From NCBI GenBank assembly GCA_017562135.1, contig QEYB01000713.1, positions 372,001-436,000 on the forward strand: a stretch of 64,000 nucleotides of DNA. The letters run 5' to 3'. Shown piece after piece: positions 26,425-37,700 of the stretch. The stretch's first letter is position 1, and each line of letters begins with the position of its first letter. The translations under genes and the position numbers were made by a program. The notes under the pieces were generated by a model. The model did not search any database. It had not been told where the DNA came from and worked only from the letters and a program-made list of their open reading frames with translations. Origin of the DNA: Dipylidium caninum. Taxonomy: Eukaryota > Platyhelminthes > Cestoda > Cyclophyllidea > Dipylidiidae.

Positions 26425-26689
26425 TATTCATTTTCCCGAGTGGAGTGTAGCATGTTTAAGGAGAGCAGTTGAGCAGGCAGCAGATGTTAATGTTGAGCCA
26501 ACCAACCACTGGTTCATGCTGACGAGCCCTCGGGCAATAGGCTGAATTGGAAGAGAGTACTTCGATTGGCTGTGTGGGTGCCACGATGGGACGTAAACCA
26601 GCCGTAAAGACTGGGATGTGGAGCACAACTAAGTGGAGGCTCTTACCTTGCTTGCAGACATTGGCTGTCTGTCCTTCGTCGTTGAGCGA

Positions 26690-27314
26690 TGCATCAGCGG
26701 TAAATGTCTACCTGCAACCGTTCAACTCTACGGTTCTCACACAGACCTCAGAAAGCAAGGCGAAGCAGAGGCAAGCCAACTGCACTATGCGCCCCATCCG
26801 TCTCCCACTTTTGTTCACACTGAACGCGTCATTTCTCTCGCCCCATGCACTAGCTCTTCTCACATTCCTCCCTAGTCGCCTTCACACTCTCCTCCTGTGA
26901 AGTTATCCTTTGCTGCCATTACATCTGGGCCACTAGACGGCGTCCACTTTGGGATTACCGAAGAGGAGGGTTGTAGAACAGTGGCAGCGTGACTGCTGCA
27001 ATGTGCATTGCAGAGTCTAGTGACAATGAATTGGTCGTAGATCCGGTCACCGGTTCACGGAGGTCCACGTTTATTGCGGTGCCTTGATAGCCCTCAGTGC
27101 CGATTTTCCCGTTAGTCATTGACGAAGTAACGGAAGACGAAGTCACCCTACTAGTATTTGCGTCTTTGTGCAACTGTTCCCCTACGACTGTCGACAGCAG
27201 ATTTGCCTTGGGGGGCACGGAGGCAACGTGCCCGCATATAGGGTGGGCAGAATGGAACAGGAAGTGTGCTCTAAATGCCTTATGATTTGTCACAAACGCC
27301 TGTCACCAGTCGTG
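26690..27314. other. Noncoding end of left arm
   Basis: Downstream of the transporter. Both strands have open frames (for example 26955-27293 on -) that recur in the right arm with frame-destroying differences at one end, so I do not call them genes. Confidence 0.5.
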
Positions 27315-27575
27315 GCCTTGGACTCATAGTGGAGGAAATAGTCTCCTGCGCTGGGCACATTGGAATAGTGAGCATGAAAGTGTGTAACCTATAGTCGCCT
27401 AGCAGTCAGATCTAGACGGAATGGCGGACAGTTAAGGCGGTTGTGTTGTTTGCGGTAAAGTTAGAGTGGCGAAGAAGCGGATGCCGACATAGATGAGGCT
27501 GCAAGCGCCTCCAATCTCGCCCATCTTCGCGGAACCCTTCTGCTCCTCAACAGCAAAACAAATAATATCTAGCTT
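27315..27575. other. Single-copy spacer between left arm and module B
   Basis: About 260 bases with no second copy in the window. A short minus-strand frame ending with TAA at 27432 (GGACSLIYVGIRFFATLTLP) looks membrane-like and could be a terminal exon, but no good acceptor or partner exon was found. Confidence 0.5.
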
Positions 27576-28816
27576 GAAACACTCTAGTTTCCCTAAAAGG
27601 TAGGGAGTCCGTTTGTTGAAGCAGTGGAAACGGCGTCTCACACCTATTACTCTGTCTCGTCTGTCTTTCGACATCAACGGGCATGAATAACTCGCAACAT
27701 ATTTGAGGACTTTGCAGAGTTTGAAGAAAAGTGTTGGTGACGAGGCTGTTAAACCAATCATTCAGTAGCTTCGTATGTCTACCACTGTCTCCTCACTATT
27801 CTGCGACCACGAAGGATGCAGTTTTTACTTGTCCATCGAGCCAGCTGCCACTCATGTTGTGAGCAGACAGCATGGCAAATGGGGAGGGACATGGAGAGAA
27901 GACGTGCACATTCGTGGGAGAGAAATCTCTTCGACACAAGCGAGGCCATCCATGGAGGTGACACCCAAGTGTGACTCACAAACTAAGCAGTGGATCTCGC
28001 TCATGAGACTTGCTTTCTTCCATTTCCTGCCACCGTTCCACATGTTCCACTGATCATGTGGTAGCCTGAAGTGGGAAGGAAGGAGCTCGAGCAGGGACTA
28101 AGAAGTCGAGTGAGATGTCACGAACCTGTGCAAATTGGTCGTCTGCGCCGAACCACTATGCCGCATCTTCAGTGAACACTTGCGGAGGGAGCACTGTGAG
28201 GTGTGAGACGGAAGTGAGGTGAACATTCTGCTAACTGCGGCCAAAATTCTAAATTCACCATTTGTGCTTGTTTCACAAAGTGGGAGGTGTCAACACCTCG
28301 GTCGGGGAGCGCTGAGGTGATCGGCGGAGGGGTTAAGAAGTGAAGTCGGGTGTCAAACCAACTGCCCGTTGACTTCGAAATGGTGACAGGGAGGAGAAGG
28401 CTTTCAGTCGGATGCCTCAAGCAGTTAGGCAAGGCATGAGGGAAGAAGGCAGTGGGCCACATGACTTGCCATCAGCATCTCAGCTGCTCCCCTGCTCCTC
28501 ACTTCACTGCGCAAAGTACTCCCCTTGCCAGTGCTACCGGTGAAGAGTCCAATGCTCGCATCGCCTTGACTTCTTACACGCCACAACCTGTGCTGCACCA
28601 CTCCACCTCGATTGTGTCGCCCTGGGTGAGTGAAGTGAGCAGAACAGGCAGCAAATATGCATGGATGGGGGACATTTGCTCGCTTCTCTGCCGGTGCGAG
28701 AGCAGTGCTGCACACCATTGAGAAGAAGGAGGTGGCTGATAAGGCTGAAGACAGAGGAGAAGGAGACGAAAATCCGACATGCAGGTGAAATTCAGCTGCT
28801 TGAAAATAAATCTTTC

Positions 28817-28885
28817 TGCTCCTCCTGCTCCTCCTCCTGCTCCTCCTCTCCTCCTCCTCCTCCTCCACTTCCTCATCCTCATCCT
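28817..28885 (+). repeat. CTC/CTG trinucleotide tract (module B)
   Basis: Counterpart of the GAG tract at 15.6 kb: CTCCTCCTG and CTCCTC triplets, ending in CATCCTCATCCTC. Confidence 0.85.
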
Positions 28886-29530
28886 CTTGATATCGTGAGA
28901 AATCGTGTTGGACCGCTACTTGACCTCGTGTCCACTGCCGCTCCCCCATGACGTCCTGCCTCATCCACACTGGCGTGATGGTGGGCAGATTGTGGCTGAG
29001 GCACAATTAATGGCCTACACTCACTCTGGAGTTGAACGTCACTCGCCCCACGTCGACAGGCTGGGTGGAGGACTACTGGTTCACTTTCCACCAGTTTGAC
29101 ATATTCGGCGTTGGTCTGCGCGGAGGGAGAGGGGAGAGAGGAGGGAGGACAAAGGAGAAATGAGGGAGGAGGAAGGAGGCAGGAGGCAGGAGAAATGAGG
29201 GAAGAGGGAAGAGGGAGGAGGGAGGAGATAGAGGTAGGAGGTGGGGTGTGTGGTGGAAGCCTGTTTGCCTGTGTGGGACTGAGGGCGGAGCAAATCGCGG
29301 GAGACGTGAAGCATTGCCTTGGTGTCGGAGTGAGCGAGAGGATCATGCGGTCTCCAAGGTGCTGAAGCACGGTGGATACACTGACGTGCACAGTCGGACC
29401 GGTCGCCCTTGGTGGTGATTGGCAGATGAGTGGCAAAGCAGTGGGTGGACAAAGGCTGAAATCGAAGTGGGAGAGTAGACGAGAAGTGAGGAGGAGAAGA
29501 AAGCGTGGAGGGAAGGAGGTTAGAGTAGGA

Positions 29531-29660
29531 TAGGTAGGGTAGGGTAGGGTAGGGTAGGGTAGGGTAAGAGAGGACAGAGGAGTAGAGGAGGGGAGGGAGG
29601 GGAGGGGAGGGAGGGGAGAGGAGGGGAGGAGGGGAGGGGGAGGGAGGGTAGAGGAAGGGA
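29531..29660 (+). repeat. (TAGGG)n array and polypurine block (module B)
   Basis: Seven or so TAGGG units at 29531-29568, then GGGAGG/GAGGGG purine-rich DNA to about 29660. This is the reverse complement of the block at 14.9-15.0 kb. Confidence 0.9.
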
Positions 29661-30128
29661 GAGAGCGAAGGGTCAAGCATTGCCTGGTTACTTGATTGGG
29701 GCCTGAAATTGTGCCTAAATTCCTTTCGCCCTAATTGCATCGGGAGGGAAGTTGGGGGAGAGGGGGAGAGGGGGAGAGGGGGAGAGGTGGAGGAGGTGGG
29801 GGGAGGTGGGAACTGACGACTCATTGCATGCAGACGTGTGGACAAAATGCAAGTAGACAATTGAGGAAGCAGCAGGGCACTCGGGTTTCGGTACTAAGGC
29901 AACGTGTGGGTAAATCGTGAGTCCGCGCGGCTGCCATCTTACATTCATGTTTTATCTCCCGAATGGATCTGGAGAGACTTCGGCTGCAGTGCGAGGCGTC
30001 ATCGACTCGGCGCACATTGTTTTCGCCGAGACGATGGGCTGATCTCCACACCAACCGCGTGGATGCATCACTCGCGTCGCTATTTATACTCACCTTGCCA
30101 ACTGTCTACTCACGCTTTGCTGATTGGG

Positions 30129-30180
30129 GTGTGTGTGTGTGTGTGTGTGTGTGTGTCTGTGTGTGTGTGTGCGAGTGTGT
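30129..30180 (+). repeat. (GT)n microsatellite (module B)
   Basis: GT dinucleotides with one CT interruption and a final GCGA change. Confidence 0.95.
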
Positions 30181-31478
30181 GCGGTCTTACATGCTGTTGA
30201 GATTCCTCACTATTCTTCTCGCCTTCTGTGTGGCTTGTGCACCGAGTACCAACGTTTCAGTCGCCTTCCCTAATTTCTTTTCTCACTCTTTTCACTGCCC
30301 ACCCTCAACGCCCCCTCCCTGCCCCCCTCCCCCCCCCTATGAAGCCACGACTCGGTTCGTGGATTCACCCCACTCTCCTCCATCTGCAACAGGCGAGGTG
30401 TTTCTCAATGGCAATGAGAAATGCAACCTCCTCTGGGTGCTTCCAAGTGCGGTGGGTGACGAAGTGGCAGGGAATCTTCTCGGTCGGTCTCCCGATGGCC
30501 AAATCGCCCGAGCATTTGTCCATGGTCTTGTGCTGCAGACTGCATCCTCTTTCCTCACAAATCGTGCAGTGGAGATGTCTCAGTTGGTCTGATGCTGGTG
30601 CAAATCTCCGTGCTCGCCCGCCATTCGTGGCAATGTGTCAGAGGACTCAGGTCTAACGAAAAGCGCAATGCCTCTCGGCACTGTCGCAGTGCTCGCGGCG
30701 CTGCCGACGACGAGCGCTTGTGAGTGGGGCTGCAAGGTGTGCTGCAACCTCTTTCACACCGCGCAGCTACTCATTCCTCATGGCGTGTGGTGAGAGCAGG
30801 GACGAGGCCACAGTCTCCCTCGATAAGGTGTCTGAGTTGTAGAAGCGACTTCCTCTCCCCCCTCCCCACCGCTTGAGTCTCCATGACTCCGAACAATTGG
30901 TTGATCGCTGGTCGGGTGCAGAATGAAGGTGTGAGGCACACATTCCACCTTCACTGACACTCGCAATGCCACCACATTCCTCACCTGCTGTTGGCACTTA
31001 GTCACGCAGTCGCGTATGAATTACAAAGTCTCTGGCAGTGTGGCGGCAGTTGTGAGCAGAGGAGATCGACGAGGCAGTGAAATGCTGCCGCCACTTGGCT
31101 TGGCTTTTGGCAGGTCAACTCGCATTCCACCGTGCTACGGAAGTGGAGCACGCGGAGAGGGTGTTGGCCTCTCCACTGCCTCGTACGTGGTGGTCAGTTT
31201 AAGCAGACTTGAGAGAAAAGAATGCTTGCAAAAGTCAATCGCGCACTAAATGGGCAAATTGTATGGAAAAATTAATTTTTAAAATGTTATGGATTTTGAA
31301 AATTTGGGGCTTATTTTTTGAAAAACAATTTGCACTATTTTCAGTGATTTGACAGTTCACCTGAGGATTAACTTTGTCAATCAAAGAATTACCTTAATTG
31401 TGGGGCAGAGGGTTAAAAGGGAAAACTTCATTTCTTGGCCCGACACAATGCCTTTCCCCGGATCTCTTGCCGAGCATC

Positions 31479-31916
31479 TCAGCCATCGACGGAGCGTATA
31501 ATTGCCACGGCGGTGATTAGACCGGTGGCCACGTACACCGCGTAGTGACACTGGTAGGGTGGCTGGATGAATGTGGTGTGAAAGTAGACCGATACAAGAC
31601 AGAAAGTAGATGAAATAACAGTTAACACATAAGCCGAGACATTGAGAAAAGTACTGTGGCAGAAGAAGATGAAGATGTGAAAGACGGTGGAAGTGAGCGT
31701 GAGGAAGGCGACGAGTAAGAGGAAGATGAAGACGACTTGCATGACGGGACAGGCTTCGAGACAGAATGGCGAGTAGAGGACTCCACACGGCCATCCGGTG
31801 ACAAAGATGGAATTTAAAATGAGTAGAAGAGCCGCCAGATGAACCAAGAGGTAGGCAGTGTTCGGTAAACATTTCATGTCGTCCCCTTCAGATAAGCTTA
31901 ATTCATTCTTTCTCAT
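31479..31916 (-). CDS. Small four-transmembrane protein, copy B
   Basis: Intronless frame of 145 residues with ATG at 31916 and TGA at 31479. Four hydrophobic segments are predicted by eye: AYLLVHLAALLLILNSIFV, MQVVFIFLLLVAFLTLTSTV, a third around VSAYVLTVISSTFCLVSVYF, and YAVYVATGLITAVAIIRSV. The first extracellular-type loop is short with two Cys (PCGVLYSPFCLEAC). The N-terminus is acidic and the C-terminus very short. The layout recalls claudin/PMP22/MARVEL-type tetraspan proteins, but the claudin W-GLW-C-C signature is absent, so I do not name a family. A TATAAAA box lies about 43 bases upstream of the ATG. Copy C encodes the same protein; copy A is degenerate. Its neighbour in the duplicated unit is the DUR3-like transporter. 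Confidence 0.75.
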   Translation of the reverse strand: MRKNELSLSEGDDMKCLPNTAYLLVHLAALLLILNSIFVTGWPCGVLYSPFCLEACPVMQVVFIFLLLVAFLTLTSTVFHIFIFFCHSTFLNVSAYVLTVISSTFCLVSVYFHTTFIQPPYQCHYAVYVATGLITAVAIIRSVDG

Positions 31917-31958
31917 TGTCGTCGCTCCTGGATTGTGCGGCGCTTCCTCCAGTACCAG

Positions 31959-31965
31959 TTTTATA
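31959..31965 (-). promoter_or_regulatory. TATA box of four-TM gene copy B
   Basis: TATAAAA on the minus strand, about 43 bases from the ATG and therefore compatible with a very short 5' UTR. It is conserved in copies B and C. Confidence 0.6.
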
Positions 31966-32207
31966 GCAATTGCAAGAGTGTGTGAGGGCGGTAAATGCCA
32001 ACGCCTACTTTCGTGAATGAAGTGGAGGACCGCGCCTTATTTTCATTTTTCGAGGTGCCTAACGTCTGTAGAATTATCATCTACCGAATTTATTAACGTT
32101 TTCGGCTTCTTTCGCCTTATGGGTCTTCATGTCGGTGCGTGGGAGTGACATGCAGGATCTCAATCTCACTCAAAATATATGTTCACATTCTCTGCTTATT
32201 TAAAGGC

Positions 32208-33717
32208 CATGGCGTTGCAATTGGTCTTCACCGGATTTTTCCTTCCCTTGAGGGGACATCGTCGGATTTTCACTAGTTGTGGAGCTACATCAACGAAAAC
32301 ACGAAGCAGTTGTACCAAGCCAGCTCGACTTATGCCGAGGCGGTAGCTAAAGAGACCAACTTTAACCATACACGTAGACGTTTTCAAAGCCCTCTCTACC
32401 AAGTTACCACCGAAAATCTTTTAGATGTAACACAAATTTGCCATGCTGTACGACTTCTCAAAACGCCAACACTTGTGCCAATGAAAGTGCCGTTATGCGA
32501 ATGTCAGAAAAGCAGTCTTCAAGCACCTACTCTTCGCCTGCTTCGGATGAGATTAAATGGAGGGCTAGTGGTGCGGAAGGTCATGACCAGCATCAGGGCG
32601 GAAAGGGGCCTTCTGCACTCCTTGCAAGGAATTTCACCAAAGACGACTCGTTGCTTGATGGAAAGCCCCGTATCGGTGTAGAGTTGGCGCTTTCCTCGAC
32701 ACCGTAGAGTGGAAAGGACGAGAGGGCTGCCACCTCATTGAAGGTGGCCAGGTAGACGGCATGCGTGGCCCTAAGTAAATGTTCTGAAACCGCAATGCGA
32801 ACCGTTGTCGGCGTTCAACAATTTCCCACCACGACTCAGTACTTTTGCCTCGGGACCGCCTACAGAACCTGCAAATTGCAACCGTCAGACGAAGCACCAA
32901 GCCTGGGCTTAACAATAGCGCTATATTTTTCCATTCGTTTCATGGTGTCTTCTCTGCATTGGCAAGTCGTCTTATTTACCGCCTCTATTTCGCTCATCCT
33001 TTCTTCAAACCCCTTAGTTCACTAATTTCCTGGCAACTCGCCCTCCACTTAACCTCGTTCACACTTCTTCATGCGTAACACCATTCGTTGTTTTTATTTA
33101 CTGCCTCGTGTACATCCTCCCTTCGGCCACCTTGCATGTCTGTTGTCTGCCCCTTCCTCCTCTACCCGACCCGGCAGGGAAAAGTGTTGCCCACGTCTAA
33201 AGTCGAATTTCACTGGCAAAGGGAGCAACGCGATGACGAAAGAACAAAAGTCCTCCAGTTTTGGAGATGTGCAAAACAGTAGTCGCTTCACCTAAGCGTG
33301 TCTCACACCGTCGGGGGCCGTCGACAACCCCGTTGAGCGCTGATTTGAGGGAATGTGATTTGCGAAAAGAAATTCCAACTAACCTTGTTCTAACAATCAC
33401 GCCAAACGGGGCGGAGGACTCTCTTTTCTGTGTGGGAGGAAAATGCTAACTACTTTTTGCGAACGCGAAACTTTTGACCGCGAAACCCTCACCACTCTTC
33501 TCTGTTGCCTCGTTGACAATCCAGTGCGACTTCAGACATATTATTTTCACCACTAGCAACGTGTTCAGTAATTCGGCACCATCGACCAGCTGCTGTCCAA
33601 CGAGGCGGACATGTCAAAGTGGCGGGTTGGAGGAGAAATCGGCGTCAGACTGTTTGTCGGCACTTTTATTGGATGCGCCATCGTAGGATCGCACAGAACA
33701 CAGCGCCAATCAGTTTG
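32208..33717 (+). other. Unresolved ORF cluster upstream of four-TM copy B
   Basis: Divergent to the four-TM gene. Protein-like frames on + include WSYINENTKQLYQASSTYAE (about 32279-32380), a hydrophobic stretch TPFVVFIYCLVYILPSA near 33.09 kb, and a frame ending at 33717 (SKWRVGGEIGVRLFVGTFIG). They could be exons of another membrane protein gene. In module C the last frame is broken by two one-base deletions, and in the left arm the first frame has in-frame stops. A minus-strand reading of the same DNA is also open in places, so strand and function are open. Confidence 0.3.
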
Positions 33718-34741
33718 AAGAACTGTTATTCCCATGGAATTAAACAGAGAAAACACTTTCGGAGGCTGCGAAAGACCAGACAGAAACCCTTATTATACTT
33801 TTAATTTGTAATATACTGCCTAGTCGCAACTTTGTGTTAGTCGGTAAGAGCGCCTCGTCTGGTGACAGGCGTTTGTGGTAAATCATAAGGCATTTAGAGC
33901 ACACTTCTGTCCCCTTCTCCCCACCCTATATGCGGGTAGGTCGCCTCGTGCCCCTCAACGCAAATCTGCTGTCGAAAGTGGAAGGGAAAGGTTGCACAAA
34001 GACGCAAATACTAGTAGGGTGACTTCGTCTTCCGTTACTTCGTCAATGACTAACGGGAAAATCGGCACTGAGGGCTATCAAGGCACCGCAATAAACGTGG
34101 ACCTCCGTGAACCGGTGACCGGATCTACGACCAATTCATTGTCACTAGACTCTGCAATGCACATTGCAGCAGTCACGCTGCCACTGTTCTACAACCCTCC
34201 TCTTCGGTAATCCCAAAGTGGACGCCGTCTAGTGGCCCAGATGTAATGGCAGCAAAGGATAACTTCACAGGAGGAGAGTGTGAAGGCGACTAGGGAGGAA
34301 TGTGAGAAGAGCTAGTGCATGGGGCGAGAGAAATGACGCGTTCAGTGTGAACAAAAGTGGGAGACGGATGGGGCGCATAGTGCAGTTGGCTTGCCTCTGC
34401 TTCGCCTTGCTTTCTGAGGTCTGTGTGAGAACCGTAGAGTTGAACGGTTGCAGGTAGACATTTACCGCTGATGCATCGCTCAACGACGAAGGACAGACAG
34501 CCAATGTCTGCAAGCAAGGTAAGAGCCTCCACTTAGTTGTGCTCCACATCCCAGTCTTTACGGCTGGTTTACGTCCCCATCGTGGCACCCACACAGCCAA
34601 TCGAAGTACTCTCTTCCAATTCAGCCTATTGCCCGAGGGCTCGTCAGCATGAACCAGTGGTTGGTTGGCTCAACATTAACATCTGCTGCCTGCTCAACTG
34701 CTCTCCTTAAACATGCTACACTCCACTCGGGAAAATGAATA

Positions 34742-37700
34742 TTACCTCAGGAATATGCGGCACTCGTGAACTCGTTGTCCAACCTCTGTTCTTTGGTAGA
34801 AGACAAGGAGAGCCAGAGGGAAGACGAGACAGAAGATGGTTGATAAGTAAGTCCAGGTTTGAACTATTGTGACCTAGTGGGTTAGTACATCGTTAGTGTA
34901 AGTATGTGGTCACGGCGACATCCCATTTTATCACCTCTGCTTAGGGCAAGTGTGTGTGGCCATGTGCCTTACCGGGGGCGCTACGACCAGCAGTCTGCCC
35001 CCGTGTGGGATGTCACTTGGGCAAGGGGTTCCTTCTAATATCTGTAGGCAGACCTGCAAAGTGCCACATCACTCGTGGCTTTAAATGGCAACGGACTCGG
35101 TTCCTGGCACTCCAGGTGGTTGGCATCCCGTCGGTCAGAATTCACCTCGTCTCCTGCTCTTCCTTCCTCACTCACTCACGCACTCATCCATTCAACCATT
35201 CAAGCCTACACAGAAGTCACTTACGTAGACGAAGAAGACTTGGAAGTCAGAAGGTGGTAAGGTGAAACCGACTGTCTGCCAGATGCCGAGGAAGACGACC
35301 ACGTTGAAAACGACGATGCCGTAAGTCAGTCGTCGCAGTGATGCCAGAGCTCGACGCACCTCCGATAGGGCGGGTTTGCGTTCGCTTAGGCGCGGAGAAA
35401 ATCGCAGGTCCGTCTGTCTGTACCGCAAATCAACGCCCAAAATATAATGCTCCTTCATCTTCCTTGAAGACGTTGGGTCAGCAATAGTTGGATACCTCCT
35501 ACTCCTCTCCACCACGGTAATTCCACACAGCTCGTTAAATTCACATGATGTCCACTCCCTCCAGCCCCATATTTGCCTTACCTTTTGAAGAGGACAGCCA
35601 GGACAAGGCAGCCCCCGTGTCAGAGTTTGCCATGAGCAGGCGATGTCCCTTGAGAGTTAAATTGGACCCCTCATTCAACCCTCGTGGTTTGTATTTCGTT
35701 ACTCCTCCAAGCGATCTGAAATATAACGCACTCAACTCGCCGACTCCCTTCGCTCGAGTCCACTTCGTGCGCATTTTCTTCCCCTGCTCGTCTGTGCCTT
35801 TGATAGGACGCGACATTCACCGCTCTACAGCTTCGGCTGTCACCGGTCATCCACATTTACTCCAACAAGGCATTGGCACTTTTACCATGCAACCAACAGG
35901 CTTTTTCGTGGTCGAAAGGCTAAGCTGCCAAAATTTGCAGTGATCTTGACTAAGTGTCAAGCCCTGCCTCTTTTCCACTCACGGCCAATTAACCAGATGC
36001 TGCCGCGTAAATGCCGGTGTGGACGTCACAGAGAAAGTAACTTCGGGGCGTTTGTACATTTCTCTTCGGTGCATGCCGGATCCGACTCACGTGTGAGAAG
36101 GGCGCAGTGGCGTTTGGCACCGCACTACCGATGCGTCTTCCCATCCACTGACTACCCCAGAGGCCTCGCAGCCATTGCTAGACAGCGTTAATGCTCCTCC
36201 ATGTGCATAAGGATGCCCTGTGCTCTAAGCTCCAGTCCGAAGGATTCGAGAAGACGGTGGCTGGCAATGAGGTGGAGAGGAGGTGTAAAGGTTGTCAGGA
36301 TGAGGGTAGTGCACCTACCGAGTAAAAAGCTCGGGCCAGGGAACTAGTGGGTTGTCGATCTCCTGCACGCAGCCCCACACGCCCAACGTCACCTCGGATG
36401 GCAGCGGTTTGGTGAAGAGAAGGGTGATCAGGACGGGCAAGAGGAAACCGCCCGCTAGTGCCATCGATAGGGACAGCAGTTGGATTTGCTTCATCTCTAT
36501 GTGTTTAGAAACGGGGACAGTGAGGAAGATGCAAATTGCGTGGTGGATGCCTGATCAATCTGCCCCCCATTGGCATTCATTTTAGGTCCCACATAGTGCA
36601 CTTCGGGACTTGAGTTGACGCCAATCGTCTCCTTATTTTGATTACGCATCGCTTGCATTTCATTTAGACCACCAAAGGTGGAGTCCAACCCACCTTAAAT
36701 AAATCCCGTTCTAATAGGGATAGACTACCGCCTCCTCAGCTGCCACGTCCCACGTTCGCCAGTCTTTGCAGCTCATGGAGATTTAACACTGCAGTTTCCA
36801 TTGTCTTCATTCGTCGTGTCAAGCATCGCGAGAATAAGAGAGAGCCTCAGCCGTTGACGAGTGAAATGGTGAAAGCGTTTGCTAGACCCTACTGCACCAA
36901 GCCATCAATTCACTCGCTACCACCGCTGGCGTTACCTGCTGTTCCGCCAACAGACCTGGTATCGGCCAGCTCTTCCAATTGCGATGCAATTCTTGAGACT
37001 CCAGTAGGGTGTTTATGAAATCGACATGTTACAGACCGTGATTCATTGACATTCACTACGTTAGTCTCATGCACCACTCCCCAGTAGCCGATATCTCACA
37101 AGTGTACTCGCTCGCCTCAAGGAGCATCTGCTGAGACGCCAAGAATGTGGAACGAGGTGTGAAGGACACAATCCCTATGGTGACCTCGAAAGTGAGAATA
37201 CCAGGTGAAGCTGGTCAGCGAGAACATGCGACTTACCCAGTGGGGATACCTTCTCCAGCACCAACCAGAGAGCGAGGGATACTCCAGCACTGACGAAGTA
37301 GCCGACAAAAAGCGCGATTCTCGAGACGCGCGCCCACACAATGTTGAGACAGAGAAACCCCACAAATGGTGTGCATACACCAAAGAAGACGAACTCCGTT
37401 AGCTTGAAAGTAAAGGCAACATCTCTTCGCATACACACATTCGGGAGACCTCTGACAGTACCACCGAAACCTTGGTCGGCCTAGCAGGTGCATCAGGCAT
37501 TTACCAGGCGGTCTAATGTGCCTGTTAGGATTGGACGGTGAAAGGTGGCCGAGCAGTTAACTGGTGGAGGATATGACGTTCAACAGAGAAGTGCACGTCC
37601 TGTGATGGTAGTCAGGTTGGGAATGCGTTAGCGGGATTTAATCACACCCTTTACCTGAGACACAATGTCGGTGGACTTCATTGGACAGCATTACTGTTGT

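Larger units (their letters stand above)
12000..27314. repeat. Left arm of large inverted duplication
   Basis: The sequence matches the reverse complement of about 33860-49400. Anchors include 27000-27314 with 33860-34200, the transporter exons (below), 17330-17400 with 43940-44000, the unit around 16.8-17.1 kb with 44.27-44.54 kb, and the module at 12.7-16.8 kb. Homology fades leftwards; the last convincing match is around 12.10-12.40 kb against 49.18-49.45 kb, already clearly diverged. At the inner end, homology stops abruptly just after the sequence CCTGTCACCAG at about 27314. Confidence 0.92.
27576..33858. repeat. Module B: direct repeat of 44.53-50.86 kb
   Basis: It begins at ACACTCTAGTTT and ends within GTCGGTAAGAGC-CCTC. 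It is collinear and in the same orientation as module C (44534-50857). Relative to module A (left arm) it is inverted and extends further outwards. Differences from C are mostly one-base indels in homopolymers plus scattered substitutions. Confidence 0.93.

Noticed and set aside
26955..27293. Minus-strand frame of about 110 codons repeated in the right arm
   Set aside because: Its first third is frame-shifted and unrelated between arms, and the repeat only reflects duplication; no splice context or domain.
28425..29860. Long minus-strand open frames rich in Pro, Ser and Leu (also 45.4-46.6 kb and 14.9-15.5 kb on +)
   Set aside because: They cross pyrimidine and (CCCTA)n tracts that are open in several frames at once; the composition explains them.
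31479..31916. Calling the four-TM protein a claudin
   Set aside because: The four hydrophobic segments fit, but the claudin first-loop signature (W, GLW, two spaced Cys) is missing and the loop is too short.
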